Shown here: positions 6,657 through 17,667 of the stretch, piece after piece
How positions within the stretch are numbered: position 1 is the first letter of the stretch
Layout: every line of letters starts with the position of its first letter
Origin: a bacterium
Lineage (GTDB): Bacteria; Acidobacteriota; Thermoanaerobaculia; Multivoradales; J023
Direction of reading: 5' to 3'
Assembly (NCBI GenBank): GCA_024226315.1
Contig: JAAELT010000254.1
Coordinates: 1 to 49,739 of the forward strand
Length of the DNA: 49,739 nucleotides
Position numbers and translations under genes: made by a program
Notes under the pieces: generated by a model
What the model saw: only the letters and a program-made list of their open reading frames with translations
The model's database searches: none
Told to the model about the DNA's origin: nothing

Positions 6657-6782
6657 GGCGTACCCAGGACCCTACCAGACATCGACGCGATCCATGACCA
6701 TGGGCGAAGCCGAGATCGCGGCCCTGTTCGAGAGCGGTGGGTGAAGCTCCTGCTGGACCGCCTTGCGGAATCGACCCCCGGC

Positions 6783-8186
6783 TCACTCTGATTCCGCGGA
6801 CAGGGGACGCAACTCGAAGTCGCCCGACCTCTTCCCCGGTACGATCTTCCAGCCCTCCGCCAGCTCCAGCGTCCACCCTTCCGATTCGACCGTGCTCCCG
6901 ATCTGCCCATCACCCTGGACGGGCGCCGCGGCAGTCGAGCCGATACCGCCCGCCGGCACGGTGACCTGGGACCAGGAGGGGTGCAAGAGAGCCGCGTCGG
7001 TGACGGTGAGAATGCCCCAGGTGCCGGAGACGCGCAGTTTCGGGTAGACCGTACCGTGCTCGCCCAACGGCTGCAGATTTCTGGGGTCGAACTGTACCTG
7101 CGCCCCCTGCATCTCGATCACCAGCACCGGGCCGTCCACCAGCAGCTTGCGGTACCCGGCCAATCGCTCCTGCCGCAGCCGCTCCCGCTTGCCTTCGGCC
7201 TCGCGAATCGCCTCGCCGCCGTATTGTGCGAGCCGCGTCTCGGCTTCCTGCTCCAGCCCTTCGGGCAGGGTGACGCCTCGCTGCCGCGCCAGCAGATCGC
7301 CCAGACCGATCTCCGCGGTGATCTGCCGGCGCCAGGCCGAGCCCCGCTGATCCAGCAGGAGGCCATAGATCGGGCCCGTGGTGTAGGCAAAAGAACGGAC
7401 CAACGTGGGTAGCCGTTCCACACGGTCGATTTTCTCGCGAAGGGCTGCCCTGGCCTTCTCGGCGTCGCGGCCGCTCAGCGTGGTGCCGGTGTACTCGGCC
7501 AGCCCCTCGTTGCGCTCCAGTGCGGCCTCTTCGGCAGCGGCGGCGCGGCCGAACAGCCGGTGCCTGTGGGCGCGGAAGATCAGGGCACTCTGAATGTGTC
7601 GGGCCTGCTCCTGGCCCTCACTCTCCAGCGCCGCCCGTAGCGCCTCCAGCTCCAGCCGCAGCCAGAGCCGCCCGGCCATCTCGTCCAGATGGGCGTTGTC
7701 GGGGTTGGCGGCCGGCAGGCCCAGATCATCCTGCACCCGGTGGAACAGCTCGTGCAGCATCAGGCTGGCCCGCCGGTCCTGGTCCTCGGGCAAGGGCCAG
7801 ATGAGCATGGTCCAGCGGCCTCCGCTCCAGTCCGTGGCCGTGTTGGCCACCGACTCGCTGTCGGGCAGTGTCCCGACCCACACCTCGCCTTCCCGCTTCA
7901 GCCGCCCTTCGGAATCGGCCCGGTTGGCCACGATCTCGCGGGTCTCGCGGTGGACGAGGAGTACGGGGCCGTACAGCGGAACGCCCCACAGCGCGCCGCC
8001 GTCCTGCCTGGAAAGGTGCTCGGCTTCCGAGAAGTACCGCGCGGCCTCGGTGCGGTCGATCTGAAGCTCACCGGCTGACAGGCCGGTGGTGATCAGCAGG
8101 GCAGACAAGAGTGAAAGCAAGATGTCCCTGGCCTCTCTTGGCGGATTGTGGATCTTTCCAGATGAGCTCGGGTATGGGGTGAGCAT
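6783..8186 (-). CDS. Secreted zincin-like metallopeptidase
   Basis: A 467-aa protein with an N-terminal hydrophobic stretch (about residues 22-36, ILLSLLSALLITTG) that reads as a signal peptide, cleaved near GLSAGE. The HELFH motif at 145-149 is a classic HExxH zinc site, and NEGLAEYTG about 85 residues later probably gives the third ligand. It therefore likely hydrolyses peptides outside the cytoplasm. The C-terminal 130 residues form a separate domain of beta-strand character. The ATG at 8186 is preferred; the open frame continues upstream to 8393 over sequence overlapping the TerC remnant. I recognise no named peptidase family with certainty. Confidence 0.7.
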   Translation of the reverse strand: MLTPYPSSSGKIHNPPREARDILLSLLSALLITTGLSAGELQIDRTEAARYFSEAEHLSRQDGGALWGVPLYGPVLLVHRETREIVANRADSEGRLKREGEVWVGTLPDSESVANTATDWSGGRWTMLIWPLPEDQDRRASLMLHELFHRVQDDLGLPAANPDNAHLDEMAGRLWLRLELEALRAALESEGQEQARHIQSALIFRAHRHRLFGRAAAAEEAALERNEGLAEYTGTTLSGRDAEKARAALREKIDRVERLPTLVRSFAYTTGPIYGLLLDQRGSAWRRQITAEIGLGDLLARQRGVTLPEGLEQEAETRLAQYGGEAIREAEGKRERLRQERLAGYRKLLVDGPVLVIEMQGAQVQFDPRNLQPLGEHGTVYPKLRVSGTWGILTVTDAALLHPSWSQVTVPAGGIGSTAAAPVQGDGQIGSTVESEGWTLELAEGWKIVPGKRSGDFELRPLSAESE

Positions 8187-8280
8187 GGCGGGGTGAGATG
8201 GCGACGTCAAGGCCGCCGAGAGCCGATGCCATGAGGCTATGATTTCCCTTCGACCCTCAATCCGGCCCAAGCAGCCCTCG

Positions 8281-8511
<231 letters not shown>

Positions 8512-8515
8512 GTGT

Positions 8516-9058
8516 CTAGCCGATGTACCCTTCCTGCTCCACCGACCTCTCTTCGTCGGGTTCTTCCTGAAGCTCGCGAAACTTCCAGGGAGGAACCGGC
8601 TTCAGCCTCTGCTGCCACAGCCCCGTCTTCGCCTTGCGTGCCGCCTTCTCGGCTTCGCTCAGTGCCTTCTCGGAGGAGACCGGACGGTAATGCCAGGCCA
8701 GGCCTGCCTTGACCAGCTCGAGATTGATGTCGAGCTCCCCGAGGTAGACGCGCCCCGTCATCCGGTTCTCGAGGTCACGGCCGCCGCAGCGGATCCGCAC
8801 GACCTTGCCGAGAATGGCGTGCGCCAGGCCGTCGCGAGCGACGTCGGAGAAGGCTTGGCCTTCCTCGGGAGCGTCGATGCCTTCGAGCCGCAGCTCGACC
8901 TTGTCGCCGTCCCGGAGCACCGCGATGGTGTCGCCGTCGCTCACCACGACGACCTCGCCCGAGAACTCCTCGACGGTCGTTTTCCCTCCGGCCGGGGAGA
9001 CCACCACCAGACCCAGAAGAGCGGCATATCCGGCCCAGGCTGCAATTATGTATCTCAT
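8516..9058 (-). CDS. Secreted thermonuclease (SNase-like)
   Basis: A 180-aa protein: signal or anchor segment at residues 1-22 (IIAAWAGYAALLGLVVV), then a staphylococcal-nuclease fold with VSDGDTIAV (calcium-binding Asp), LRLEGIDAPE (catalytic Arg and Asp) and the later GRVYLGELDIN, LVKAGLAWHY and ARKAKTGLW motifs. It should cleave DNA or RNA outside the cytoplasm. The ATG at 9058 is preceded by AGGAG. It converges with the TerC remnant, with only 4 bp between stops. Confidence 0.88.
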   Translation of the reverse strand: MRYIIAAWAGYAALLGLVVVSPAGGKTTVEEFSGEVVVVSDGDTIAVLRDGDKVELRLEGIDAPEEGQAFSDVARDGLAHAILGKVVRIRCGGRDLENRMTGRVYLGELDINLELVKAGLAWHYRPVSSEKALSEAEKAARKAKTGLWQQRLKPVPPWKFRELQEEPDEERSVEQEGYIG

Positions 9059-9305
9059 TTCGGTTCTCCTGCTGTTGGCGCAGCCCTCGTCCGGGGTGCT
9101 GGTGGAGCACGATCGAGAACCTCTGGCAGCTCGGCGGTCTTGGACTCCTTTGGGGGTGGGCGAGGACCCGTGGCTTTGCGGCACCGGCTTTCGCCGGCTG
9201 TGCCCTCCGAGGCATCTACTTGACTAGCGCCTCGACGGACCCTCGCACAACGCCCTGGCGGGTGGTCGAGAGCTACCCCGATGGGTAGATCCTGCTTCTC
9301 CCCGC

Positions 9306-9443
9306 TCAGCAGATCCCACGCCACCTCGCCGCGGCCTCTTTCCAGTTCCAGCCGGCGAAGTTGTCGATCCCGTGGACGACGACCACGCCCAGGACGAGCT
9401 CGGGATGCTGGTCGAGTACCTGCTCGGCGATGCGCAGCTTCAT
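9306..9443 (-). pseudogene. Truncated B3/4-domain gene
   Basis: 45 residues beginning [28 protein letters not shown], the start of a free-standing B3/4 domain (the phenylalanyl-tRNA synthetase editing-like domain, normally about 220 aa). After 35 recognisable residues it stops at 9306. Its ATG overlaps the glycosyltransferase stop as ATGA, so it was, or still is, translated by coupling. I see no continuation of the domain in any frame down to 9059, so the rest has been lost. Confidence 0.6.
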
Positions 9444-10918
9444 GCCCGCAGCCGCGACCGGTTGAGCAGCGGCTTCACGCCCAGCAGGAACATGTGCACG
9501 TAGCCGTGCAGGAACAGGTAGAGAAACGGGATCGAGAGCCACATCTCGAGCCGGACGGCGAGCACAAAGCAGACCACGAAGTAGAACGCCAGGAACGACT
9601 CCAGGTAGAAGGTCACGTTCTGGGGCAGGCGGTACTTCTTGTCGGCCCAGCCGTCGCCCGCCTCTTCGATGCTGTATTTGGGCGTGCGGTGGAAGACGCC
9701 GCCGTCTTGGAACAGGCCCGAGATCACGGCGCGGGAGTTGTTGATCGCCAGGCCGATGCCCACCCCCATGACGGCCGGCAGCTGCCACAGGCGGCGCCCC
9801 CAGCCGGCGGCACCGGCAGCCTTCTGGCTGACGGCGTAGAAGATGATCACCGAGACGGTTGCGGCGCCGAACAGCGGCAGGTCGATGGCCAGCAGCTTCC
9901 AGGTCTCCTCGCCGCGGCGCAGCACCATGGCCGGGAAGATCAGCAGCGACAGGAAGACCATGAGCAGGAAGGTGAAGTTGGCGGTCAGATGGACGAAGGC
10001 CTCGAGCTTGGCGTGGAGCGAGATGGGGGCGCGCAGCACGGTGCCGAGCAGCTTGCGGGCGGTCTGCACGGAGCCCTTGGCCCAGCGGTCCTGCTGGCTC
10101 TTGTAGGCGTTGATCTCGGCCGGCAGCTCGGCCGGCACCACCAGGTCGGGCAGGTAGAGGAACTTCCAGCCGGCGAGCTGGGCGCGGTAGGAGAGGTCCA
10201 GGTCCTCGGTGAGGGTGTCGTGCTCCCAGCCGCCCGCCTCTTCGATGGCGGCGCGGCGCCACAGGCCCGCCGTGCCGTTGAAGTTGAAGAAGCAGCCGCC
10301 GCGATGACGGGCGGCGTGCTCGACCACGAAATGGCCGTCGAGCAGGATCGCCTGGGCGCGGGTGAGGAGCGAGTAGTCGCGGTTGAGGTGGCCCCAGCGG
10401 GCCTGCACCATGCCCACCTCGTGGTCAGCAAAGTGTGGCACGCTGGTACGCAGGAACTCTTCGCAGGGCACGAAATCAGCGTCGAACACCGCCACCAGCC
10501 CACCGCGCGCCACCGCCAAGCCGGCCTCGAGCGCGCCGGCCTTGAAACCGAAGCGGTCGTCGCGGTGGAGGTGGTGGATGTCGAAACCGCGCCCTCGCAA
10601 CTGCTCGACCTGTTTCGCGACCAGGTCGCGGGTCTCGTCGGTCGAGTCGTCGAGCACCTGGATCTCCAAAAGGTCGCGCGGGTAGTCTAGGGCGCACACC
10701 GCGTCGATCAGCCGCTCGGCGACGTACATCTCGTTGAAGATCGGGAGCTGCACGGTGACCACCGGCCACCGCGCCGGCGGCGCCGGCGGGCTCGGAAGCT
10801 GGCGGCGGGTGCGCCAGAAGGTATAAACCAGCGCCAGGCGGTGCAGCCCGTAGCAGGCAAGGGTCCCGAGAATCAGGTAGTAGAGTGCCAGGATCGACCC
10901 GGACAACCACTCGTTCAT
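9440..10918 (-). CDS. Family 2 glycosyltransferase, cellulose synthase-like
   Basis: A 492-aa processive-type membrane glycosyltransferase. It has an N-terminal membrane helix (residues 8-28), a GT-A domain with [24 protein letters not shown] (D-x-D), TEDLDLSYR (catalytic Asp) and QQDRW (the Q-x-x-R-W motif), then four or more C-terminal membrane helices. It resembles the beta-mannan/glucan synthases of the CslA type found in many bacteria. It probably builds a beta-linked polysaccharide at the inner membrane. The ATG at 10918 follows a GGAG-like site. The gene is divergent from the GT-C gene; no BcsB-like partner is visible. Confidence 0.85.
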   Translation of the reverse strand: MNEWLSGSILALYYLILGTLACYGLHRLALVYTFWRTRRQLPSPPAPPARWPVVTVQLPIFNEMYVAERLIDAVCALDYPRDLLEIQVLDDSTDETRDLVAKQVEQLRGRGFDIHHLHRDDRFGFKAGALEAGLAVARGGLVAVFDADFVPCEEFLRTSVPHFADHEVGMVQARWGHLNRDYSLLTRAQAILLDGHFVVEHAARHRGGCFFNFNGTAGLWRRAAIEEAGGWEHDTLTEDLDLSYRAQLAGWKFLYLPDLVVPAELPAEINAYKSQQDRWAKGSVQTARKLLGTVLRAPISLHAKLEAFVHLTANFTFLLMVFLSLLIFPAMVLRRGEETWKLLAIDLPLFGAATVSVIIFYAVSQKAAGAAGWGRRLWQLPAVMGVGIGLAINNSRAVISGLFQDGGVFHRTPKYSIEEAGDGWADKKYRLPQNVTFYLESFLAFYFVVCFVLAVRLEMWLSIPFLYLFLHGYVHMFLLGVKPLLNRSRLRA

Positions 10919-10956
10919 CTCTCGCCGTTCTCCTCTCTGACGTCGACACCCGGCGG

Positions 10957-12300
10957 GTGGCGCGCGCGGCACTGCCTCTCTTCGTGGCTCATCTGGCCCT
11001 CGCCGTCGTGGGCTTCGAGCCGGCTCGCAGGCCGTTCGTCTTTCTCACCGTGATGGTCTTCGCGTTCCTGTTCTACTGGCGGGCAGCCAGGCGACTGGAA
11101 ACCGTGGCGGCGGCTCCGGCCATCCTGATCGTCGCGGCCCTCTTGCGTTCGGTGCTGCTTCCCCTGCCGCCGACATTGTCGGACGACACGCTGCGGTACG
11201 TTTGGGATGGAAAAGTTGTACGCGCCGGCTTTAATCCGTATCTCCTGGCGCCGGAGGCGCCGGAGCTCGAGCCTTTGCGCGACGACCTATGGCAAAAGAT
11301 GCCCCACCGGCAGGTGCCGACAGTATATCCGCCGCTGGCGATCGCCTGCTTCAGCGTCGCCAGCCTGCTGCCGCGGCCCTTGCTCGGTGTCAAGATTCTA
11401 CTCGTTTTCGCCGAGATGCTCGGCTGCTGGCTGCTGATCCGCCTGGCACGGCGCCTCGGCCTGCCCGCCGGCCGTGCCATCTGGTACTGCTGGAACCCGC
11501 TGGTGTGCCTGGAGGTGGCCGGCATGGGCCACGTGGACGCCCTGCTGATGACGGCGATGGTGGCGACGGTCTTGCTGTTGGTCGCGAAGACACCGTCGCG
11601 CCGTAGGCGCGCGAGTGCAACACTGGCCGGCGCCGCGGCGGCCGCGGGCGTGCTCTCCAAGCTCGTGCCACTCGTCGCTCTGCCGATGTGGGCGCGGCAG
11701 AGCCGTCGGCCGGCGGTCTTTCTCGCCGCCGCTCTGGTCGCCACGGCGCTGGCCATGCTGCCGGTTGCCGTGTCGGTCGGCGGGATGCCGCCGGGGCTGC
11801 TCACGTATGGGCTCTCCTGGGAGTTCAACGGCCCGCTGTACGAGCCGCTGTGGCGCTCGCTCGACGCCGTGGAGCTCGACGACGCCATCAAGAGCGGGTT
11901 CGATGGGCTCAAGGGGCTCACCGGCCACCACGATTTCTGGAATCGGTTCTATCCATTCGTCTATCCCCGGCTGCTGGCCAAGCTGTTGCTGGCCGGCATG
12001 TTCGGGGTCTTTGTGCTTCTCAGCCTCCGGGCCCGGCACCCCGTTAGCGGTACCGGCGCCTTGATGGGTGCTTTGGTGCTGTGCGCCGCCACGGTCTATC
12101 CCTGGTACCTTCTGTGGGTGCTGCCGTGGGCCGCGCTGGCGCGACACCGGGCCTGGCTGGCCCTCTCGGCCCTGTTGCCGCTCTCCTATCTGCCGCAGCT
12201 CACGGGCGTCGAGCTCTTTCCCTGGGTCTACCTGGCGATCTGGGGGCCGTTCTTTCTCCTCTTGACTGTCTCTAGGTGGGACCGATGGACTACCGACTGA
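10957..12300 (+). CDS. GT-C polyprenyl-sugar-dependent glycosyltransferase (DUF2029/GT87-like)
   Basis: A hydrophobic protein of about 447 aa with roughly ten membrane segments. The DD motif ([14 protein letters not shown]) in the first periplasmic loop followed by GFNPYLLAP and YPPLA is typical of GT-C mannosyl- or hexosyltransferases using a polyprenyl-phosphate sugar. It probably glycosylates a lipid or polysaccharide on the outer face of the inner membrane. The start is uncertain: GTG at 10957 avoids overlap with the divergent gene, GTG at 10885 is the longer option. Its 3' end overlaps truA by 16 bp. Confidence 0.75.
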   Translation: MARAALPLFVAHLALAVVGFEPARRPFVFLTVMVFAFLFYWRAARRLETVAAAPAILIVAALLRSVLLPLPPTLSDDTLRYVWDGKVVRAGFNPYLLAPEAPELEPLRDDLWQKMPHRQVPTVYPPLAIACFSVASLLPRPLLGVKILLVFAEMLGCWLLIRLARRLGLPAGRAIWYCWNPLVCLEVAGMGHVDALLMTAMVATVLLLVAKTPSRRRRASATLAGAAAAAGVLSKLVPLVALPMWARQSRRPAVFLAAALVATALAMLPVAVSVGGMPPGLLTYGLSWEFNGPLYEPLWRSLDAVELDDAIKSGFDGLKGLTGHHDFWNRFYPFVYPRLLAKLLLAGMFGVFVLLSLRARHPVSGTGALMGALVLCAATVYPWYLLWVLPWAALARHRAWLALSALLPLSYLPQLTGVELFPWVYLAIWGPFFLLLTVSRWDRWTTD

Positions 12301-13052
12301 CTCTCTCGTATCGCGGCACCGCCTACGCCGGCTGGCAGCGCCAGGACAACGCCGCGACGGTGCAGCAGACGGTCGAGGAAGCCCTCGGCGATCTGCTCGG
12401 CCATGCGGTCACGATCCACGGCGCCGGCCGGACCGACGCGGGCGTGCACGCCCGCGGCCAGACGGCACACCTTCGGCTCGCCGAGCCCTTCCCCGAGAAG
12501 GGTCTGGTGCACGGAACGAACCATCGGCTTCCCCCGGATATACGTCTGCTGGCCGCGTACCGGATGGGCGAAGGTTTCCACGCCCGCAAATCGGCGCTCG
12601 GCAAGGAGTACCTCTACCGCCTGTACCGCGGCCGGGTGGTGCCACCGCTGGCGGCGTCGTTCATGGCGACGGCACCGCGCGAGCTCGACCTGGGCGCGAT
12701 GCGCCGGGCGCTCGCGGAGCTGCCCGGGCGCCACGACTTCACCGCTTTCGCCTCGGCGGGGGGCAGCCACACCCAGCCGTGGCGGCGGATCTTCGCCGCC
12801 ACCGCGGACGAGCACGGCCGCGAGCTGCGCCTGCGCTTCGCCGGCGACGGCTTTCTGCGCGGCATGGTGCGGGCACTCGTGGGCACGCTGGTCGAGATCG
12901 GCCGTGGCCGCCGGAATGCCGGCTGGATGGCGGAGCTGCTCGAAGGCAGGCCGCGCACGGAGGCCGGACCGGGGGCAAAGGCCAGGGGGTTGACGCTCGA
13001 ACGCGTCTTCTACCCGCCGGAGTGGCGTCCGCTCGGGGGCTACGAGGCTTAG
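12285..13052 (+). CDS. truA: tRNA pseudouridine(38-40) synthase
   Basis: 255 aa; isomerises U38, U39 and U40 in the anticodon arm. The catalytic Asp is D51 in GAGRTDAGVHA; YRGTAYAGWQRQ at the start, RKSALGKEYLYR and RFAGDGFLRGMVR are also family motifs. The ATG at 12285 is preceded by AGGTGGG within the end of the glycosyltransferase gene, and it matches the family's N-terminus better than the in-frame GTG at 12276. The gene heads the run truA-cdsA-rseP. Confidence 0.95.
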   Translation: MDYRLTLSYRGTAYAGWQRQDNAATVQQTVEEALGDLLGHAVTIHGAGRTDAGVHARGQTAHLRLAEPFPEKGLVHGTNHRLPPDIRLLAAYRMGEGFHARKSALGKEYLYRLYRGRVVPPLAASFMATAPRELDLGAMRRALAELPGRHDFTAFASAGGSHTQPWRRIFAATADEHGRELRLRFAGDGFLRGMVRALVGTLVEIGRGRRNAGWMAELLEGRPRTEAGPGAKARGLTLERVFYPPEWRPLGGYEA

Positions 13053-13101
13053 CGTCTGTGGTAACTTCCGCCGTCATGAATCGCGGTCCGGAGACAGCTG
13101 A

Positions 13102-13938
13102 ATGAGCGCACTTGGCAAACGTGTGCTCACCACGGCGATCGCCCTGCCGATCGCTCTGGCGGTGGTGTTCTATGCCCCCGGACCGGTCGCGTTCGCGGCG
13201 TTCCTGGCGGTGTTCTTCGTGGCCACGATGGAATTCTTGCCCATGGCACGGGTCGCCGCGCCATCGGCGCCGCTGAAGAGCCTGTTGGTGTACGTGCCGC
13301 TGGCCGCGATCGCCGGCTTCCTGTTGTTGCGCGAGGAGGCGGCGATTCGCGGCTGGTGGCTGGTGACTGGCGTCGGGTTGGCGGTGACGATAGCGGCCTG
13401 CACGACGCTGCTCGGCGGCGCGGAGGTACGCGACGGCCTGGCCTCGATGGGAATCCTGGCGTTCGCCGTGCCGTATTTCGCCGTGCCGCCGCTGTGCATC
13501 TCCTGGCTGCAGGCGCAGGACCCCTGGCTGCTGCTGGCTCTGCTGGCGATCGTCTGGATCGGCGACACGGCGGCATGGAGCATCGGCACGGCGATCGGAC
13601 GTCACCGGCTGGCACCCACGGTGAGCCCGAAAAAGAGCTGGGAGGGTGCCGTCGCGGGCTTCGTGGCGGCGCCGCTGGTCATGGCGATCTGGAGCCTGCT
13701 ACGCTTGGGCGAGGTGCGGCCGGCTCTGCTCGGGGTCGCGGCGCTGACCGCGGTAGCGGCGCAGCTCGGCGACCTGGTGGAATCGGTGATCAAGCGCGGC
13801 GCGGGGATCAAGGACTCGTCCAACTGGCTGCCGGGGCACGGCGGCTTCTTCGACCGCATGGACGCCTTGATGCTGGCGGCGCCGATCTATGTCGCCTGCC
13901 TGCTGTGGCTGGGGCTCGAGGGCCTGATTCCGAGCTGA
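13102..13938 (+). CDS. cdsA: Phosphatidate cytidylyltransferase
   Basis: 278 aa, about eight membrane segments; makes CDP-diacylglycerol from phosphatidate and CTP for phospholipid synthesis. The C-terminal signature is intact (SVIKRGAGIKDS then LPGHGGFFDRMD), with the preceding GDTAAWSIG and SPKKSWEG motifs. It lies 49 bp after truA and 75 bp before rseP. The usual upstream neighbour uppS and the usual downstream dxr are not here, so the common uppS-cdsA-dxr-rseP cluster is reduced in this genome. Confidence 0.95.
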   Translation: MSALGKRVLTTAIALPIALAVVFYAPGPVAFAAFLAVFFVATMEFLPMARVAAPSAPLKSLLVYVPLAAIAGFLLLREEAAIRGWWLVTGVGLAVTIAACTTLLGGAEVRDGLASMGILAFAVPYFAVPPLCISWLQAQDPWLLLALLAIVWIGDTAAWSIGTAIGRHRLAPTVSPKKSWEGAVAGFVAAPLVMAIWSLLRLGEVRPALLGVAALTAVAAQLGDLVESVIKRGAGIKDSSNWLPGHGGFFDRMDALMLAAPIYVACLLWLGLEGLIPS

Positions 13939-14013
13939 CCCCCGCCGGCAGAGAACCTGACTGCCGATTCTCCGTATCAGGCCCCGCGGGGCCGACCGCC
14001 CACCCACCCGACC

Positions 14014-15324
14014 ATGGACCTCCTGACCAGCATTCCGGCGTTTCTCTTCGCCCTCGGCGCGATCGTGTTCGTGCACGAGCTCGGCCATCACGTGGTCGCC
14101 AAGTCTTTCGGCGTGCGGGTGCAGGTGTTCTCGCTCGGTTTCGGCAAGCGCCTCTGGGGCTTCGAGCGCAAGGGCACCGACTACCGGCTGTCGCTCGTTC
14201 CCCTCGGCGGCTACGTGCGCATGGGCGGCGAGCTGCCCGAGGAGCGCACCGGCGACCCCAGCGACTTCCTCTCCAAGCCGCGCTGGCAGCGGGTGCTGGT
14301 GTACCTGGCCGGGCCGGCGATGAACGTGGTGTTCTCGGTGGTGCTGATCGCGGCGGTGTTCATGGTCGGCATCGAGATGCAAGCCATCCAGGAGACCTCG
14401 TCGGTGGTCGGCACCGTGGAAGAGGGCTCGGCGGGAGCCGAGGCGGGCCTCGAGCGCGGCGATCGGATCGTCGAGCTCAACGGCAAGCGGGTCGAGAAGT
14501 GGAACGACGTGGGCTTCATCTTCGCCACCTCGCCCGAGCGGCCGGTGGAGGTGGTGTTGCTGCGCGACGGGCAGACGCTCACCGTGAGCCTCACCCCGGT
14601 CAAGGTGCCGCGCTACGAGTACGGCGACGCGGGGATCTACCCCATGCGCCAGCTCAGGTTCTCCAAGGTCCTCCCCGATACCCCGGCCGAGCGCGCGGGC
14701 TTCCACGCCGGCGACGAAGTGCGGCAGGTCGACGGGCGCAACATGAGCGACGTGGAGGCTTTCATCGTCTACGTCCAGGAGCGGGCGAGCACCGAGATGG
14801 TGATCCAGGTACTGCGCAAGGGGGAGTTGGTGGATCTAACCGTGGTGCCCGCCGACGTCGAGGGCAAGGGGCAGATCGGCGTGGAGATCGGCTCCTACCG
14901 GCCGCTGCCGCCGGGCGAGGCGCTCGTCGAGAGCGTGCGCTTCAACTACGACATCCTCGACAAGAGCATCCAGATCCTGGGCAAGCTGTTCACCAACGAG
15001 ATCGCCCCCAAGAGCGCGCTCTCCGGCCCGATCGAGATCGCTGCCTGGAGCGGCCGGGCGGCGCGACGCGGCTTCAAGGAGCTGATCTACATGATGGGGT
15101 TCCTGTCGATCTCGATCGGCTTCATGAACCTGCTGCCGATCCCGATCCTAGACGGCGGCCACATCTCGATCCTGCTGGTCGAGAGCGTCATCCGTCGGGA
15201 TCTGTCGATGATCCTCAAGGAACGTATCACCCAGCTCGGTTTCATGATGCTGATGACGCTGATGGCGGTGGTGATCTTCTTCGACCTGTCGAAGAACCTG
15301 CCGGGGCTGTTCTCGGGCTCTTGA
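14014..15324 (+). CDS. rseP: RseP site-2 intramembrane metalloprotease
   Basis: 436 aa. The zinc site HELGHH is at residues 21-26 in the first membrane helix, with FGVRVQVFSLGFG and PLGGYVRMGGE following. Two tandem PDZ domains occupy roughly 125-290 (GSAGAEAGLERGDRIVELNG and TPAERAGFHAGDEVRQVDG). The last conserved motif MNLLPIPILDGG completes the active site. It cleaves membrane-embedded anti-sigma factors or other short membrane substrates. The start ATG at 14014 has a poor ribosome site, but the N-terminus is the usual one. Confidence 0.95.
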   Translation: MDLLTSIPAFLFALGAIVFVHELGHHVVAKSFGVRVQVFSLGFGKRLWGFERKGTDYRLSLVPLGGYVRMGGELPEERTGDPSDFLSKPRWQRVLVYLAGPAMNVVFSVVLIAAVFMVGIEMQAIQETSSVVGTVEEGSAGAEAGLERGDRIVELNGKRVEKWNDVGFIFATSPERPVEVVLLRDGQTLTVSLTPVKVPRYEYGDAGIYPMRQLRFSKVLPDTPAERAGFHAGDEVRQVDGRNMSDVEAFIVYVQERASTEMVIQVLRKGELVDLTVVPADVEGKGQIGVEIGSYRPLPPGEALVESVRFNYDILDKSIQILGKLFTNEIAPKSALSGPIEIAAWSGRAARRGFKELIYMMGFLSISIGFMNLLPIPILDGGHISILLVESVIRRDLSMILKERITQLGFMMLMTLMAVVIFFDLSKNLPGLFSGS

Positions 15325-15386
15325 GCCCCGTCAGGATTCTCCGACAGGGCGGGGCCGGGGCGTCTGCTCGGACAGACTCTGATGGT

Positions 15387-16201
15387 ATGCTCCGCGCCAT
15401 GTGGCGCAAGCTGGCACGGGCGGTGGGGTGCCTGGGGTATCTGGGGCTCATGGGGGTGGTCTTCGCCCTCGTTTCCTATGCCGCGTTCAGCCAGTTCGTG
15501 CGCCGCGGAGTGACCCCGACGCCGGAGCTGTTCGGGCTCAGCGAGCAGGACGCGGAGGCGCTGCTCGCCGATCAGGGCCTGAGCCTGGTGTGGTCGCGGG
15601 AGGCCGAGCGTTTCGACGAACAGGTGCCCGCGGGGCACGTATTGATCCAGAAGCCCCGCGCCGGCACGCTGGTCAAACGCGGCGTCGCGGTGACGGTGAC
15701 GCTGTCGCGCGGGCCCCAGCGGATCGAGGTGCCGGCGGTGGCCGGCAACTCCCTGCAGGCGGCGCAGGTGACCCTGGCGGCGGCCGGCCTGACCAGCGGC
15801 AGGACGATCAACGTCTACTCGGACCGGGGCGCTCCTGGCATCGTGGTTGCACAGCAGCCAGCCGGTGGCTCCCGGGTGGAGCCCGACGCCGCGGTGGACC
15901 TCTTCTTGTCGATGGAAAGCCGCGGAGAGACCTACGTCATGCCGGATCTTGTGAACCTCCATTACGAGCACGTGCGCCGCTACTTCGAGCACCGCGGCTT
16001 CCGCCTCGGGCGCGTCAGCTACGAGACCTACGACGGCATCGCACCCGGCACCGTGCTGCGCCAGTATCCGCTCGCCGGCCATCCGCTGCACCGCGGCGAC
16101 GTGATCGCTCTCGGAGTGGTGACGCCGGCCGAGCCGGAAACGGCCACGGAAGAACCCGAGGCCGCGAGCAGTGGCCTCGAAACAGCCGCGAGCGGGGCGC
16201 C

Positions 16202-16205
<4 letters not shown>
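15387..16205 (+). CDS. Membrane-anchored PASTA-domain protein
   Basis: 272 aa: one N-terminal membrane helix (about residues 13-35) followed by three PASTA repeats, visible from the VPAVAGNSLQAAQVTL-type openings and the repeated QQPAGG and QYPLAGHPL segments, and a Glu/Ala-rich tail. PASTA domains bind peptidoglycan or beta-lactams and usually sit on kinases or penicillin-binding proteins; here they stand alone in the periplasm. ATG at 15387 or 15399 is the start. It is joined to rpe by an ATGA overlap, so the two are translated together. Confidence 0.85.
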
Positions 16206-16860
<655 letters not shown>

Positions 16861-16864
<4 letters not shown>

Positions 16865-17664
16865 AACGATTTCGAGCACTCCTGTGGTGTCTACCGATCC
16901 TGCTGCTCCTGGCCGGCTGCAGAGGCAAGCGCGACGACCCGGTTCTCAGGCTCTCGGCCACCGAGGCGCTGGAGCTCGGCAAGCAGTTCCTCGAGCAGGA
17001 GAAGTACTACAAGGCCCGGCAGCATCTCACTCACGCCTTCGAGGTCGAGCCGAATTCGCGCAACGGCCGGGAGGCGCTGTTGCTCGCCGCTGACGCCTTC
17101 TTCCTCCACGGTGGCTCGGACAACTACATCAAGTGCGAGGCCAAGTACCGCGACTTCCTCAACCGCTTCCCGACCAGCGACCGCGCCGACTACGCGCAGT
17201 TTCGCGTCGCCACCTGCCTCGCCCGGCGGGTGGAGAAACCGGACCGCGATCAGAAGGTGACGCGCGACGCGCAGCGGGCCTTCGAAGAGTTGCTGCGGCT
17301 CTACCCCAACAGCTCGCACATTCCCGACGCGCGCCACGAGATCCAGGTGATCACCGATCGGCTGGCGGCCCACGAGCTGGTCATCGGCAGCTTCTACTCG
17401 AGCTTCTACGGCAAGGGCATCTGCCAGGCGACCATCCAACGCCTCGAGGACCTCGAGCAGGACTATCCGGCGTTCTCCCAGATGGACGCCGTGCACTACT
17501 ATCTCGGCTCCGCATTCCGCCGGTGCCGGCGTCCGGAAGACGCCGACCGGGAGTTCGAGAAGCTACGGATCGACTATCCGGACAGCCCGTTCGTGGCCAA
17601 GATGGAGAAATTCGAGAAGCAGTTCGCCCGCGAGATGATCAAGGCCGCGAAGAAGGGGAGCTGA
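16861..17664 (+). CDS. bamD: Outer membrane assembly lipoprotein BamD
   Basis: 267 aa lipoprotein with a signal peptide and lipobox LLLLAGC (Cys20). The TPR-like helical repeats (YYKARQHLTHAF, AEAKYRDFLNRFPTSDRADYA-type and AFEELLRLYPNS) are typical of BamD/YfiO, which helps BamA insert beta-barrel proteins. It overlaps rpe by 4 nt and is followed 3 bp later by cpoB. Slightly longer than E. coli BamD (about 245 aa). Confidence 0.88.
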
Positions 17665-17667
17665 ACA

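Noticed and set aside
6694..6744. Plus-strand peptide ending in EAEIAALFESGG, like the last helix of LamG-type lectin domains
   Set aside because: Sixteen codons are too few to call a relic, and no preceding domain is seen.
9055..9324. 89-codon minus-strand frame between the thermonuclease and B3/4 remnant
   Set aside because: No ribosome site and low-complexity Pro/Arg/Ala composition; it does not continue the B3/4 domain.
9281..10690. Long open plus-strand reading frame of 469 codons
   Set aside because: It is antisense to the glycosyltransferase gene and shows only Gln/Glu/His/Arg-rich sequence typical of a GC-rich shadow frame.
13356..15386. Long plus-strand open frame before the PASTA gene
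   Set aside because: It runs out of frame through cdsA and rseP; only the portion after 15387 encodes a recognisable protein.
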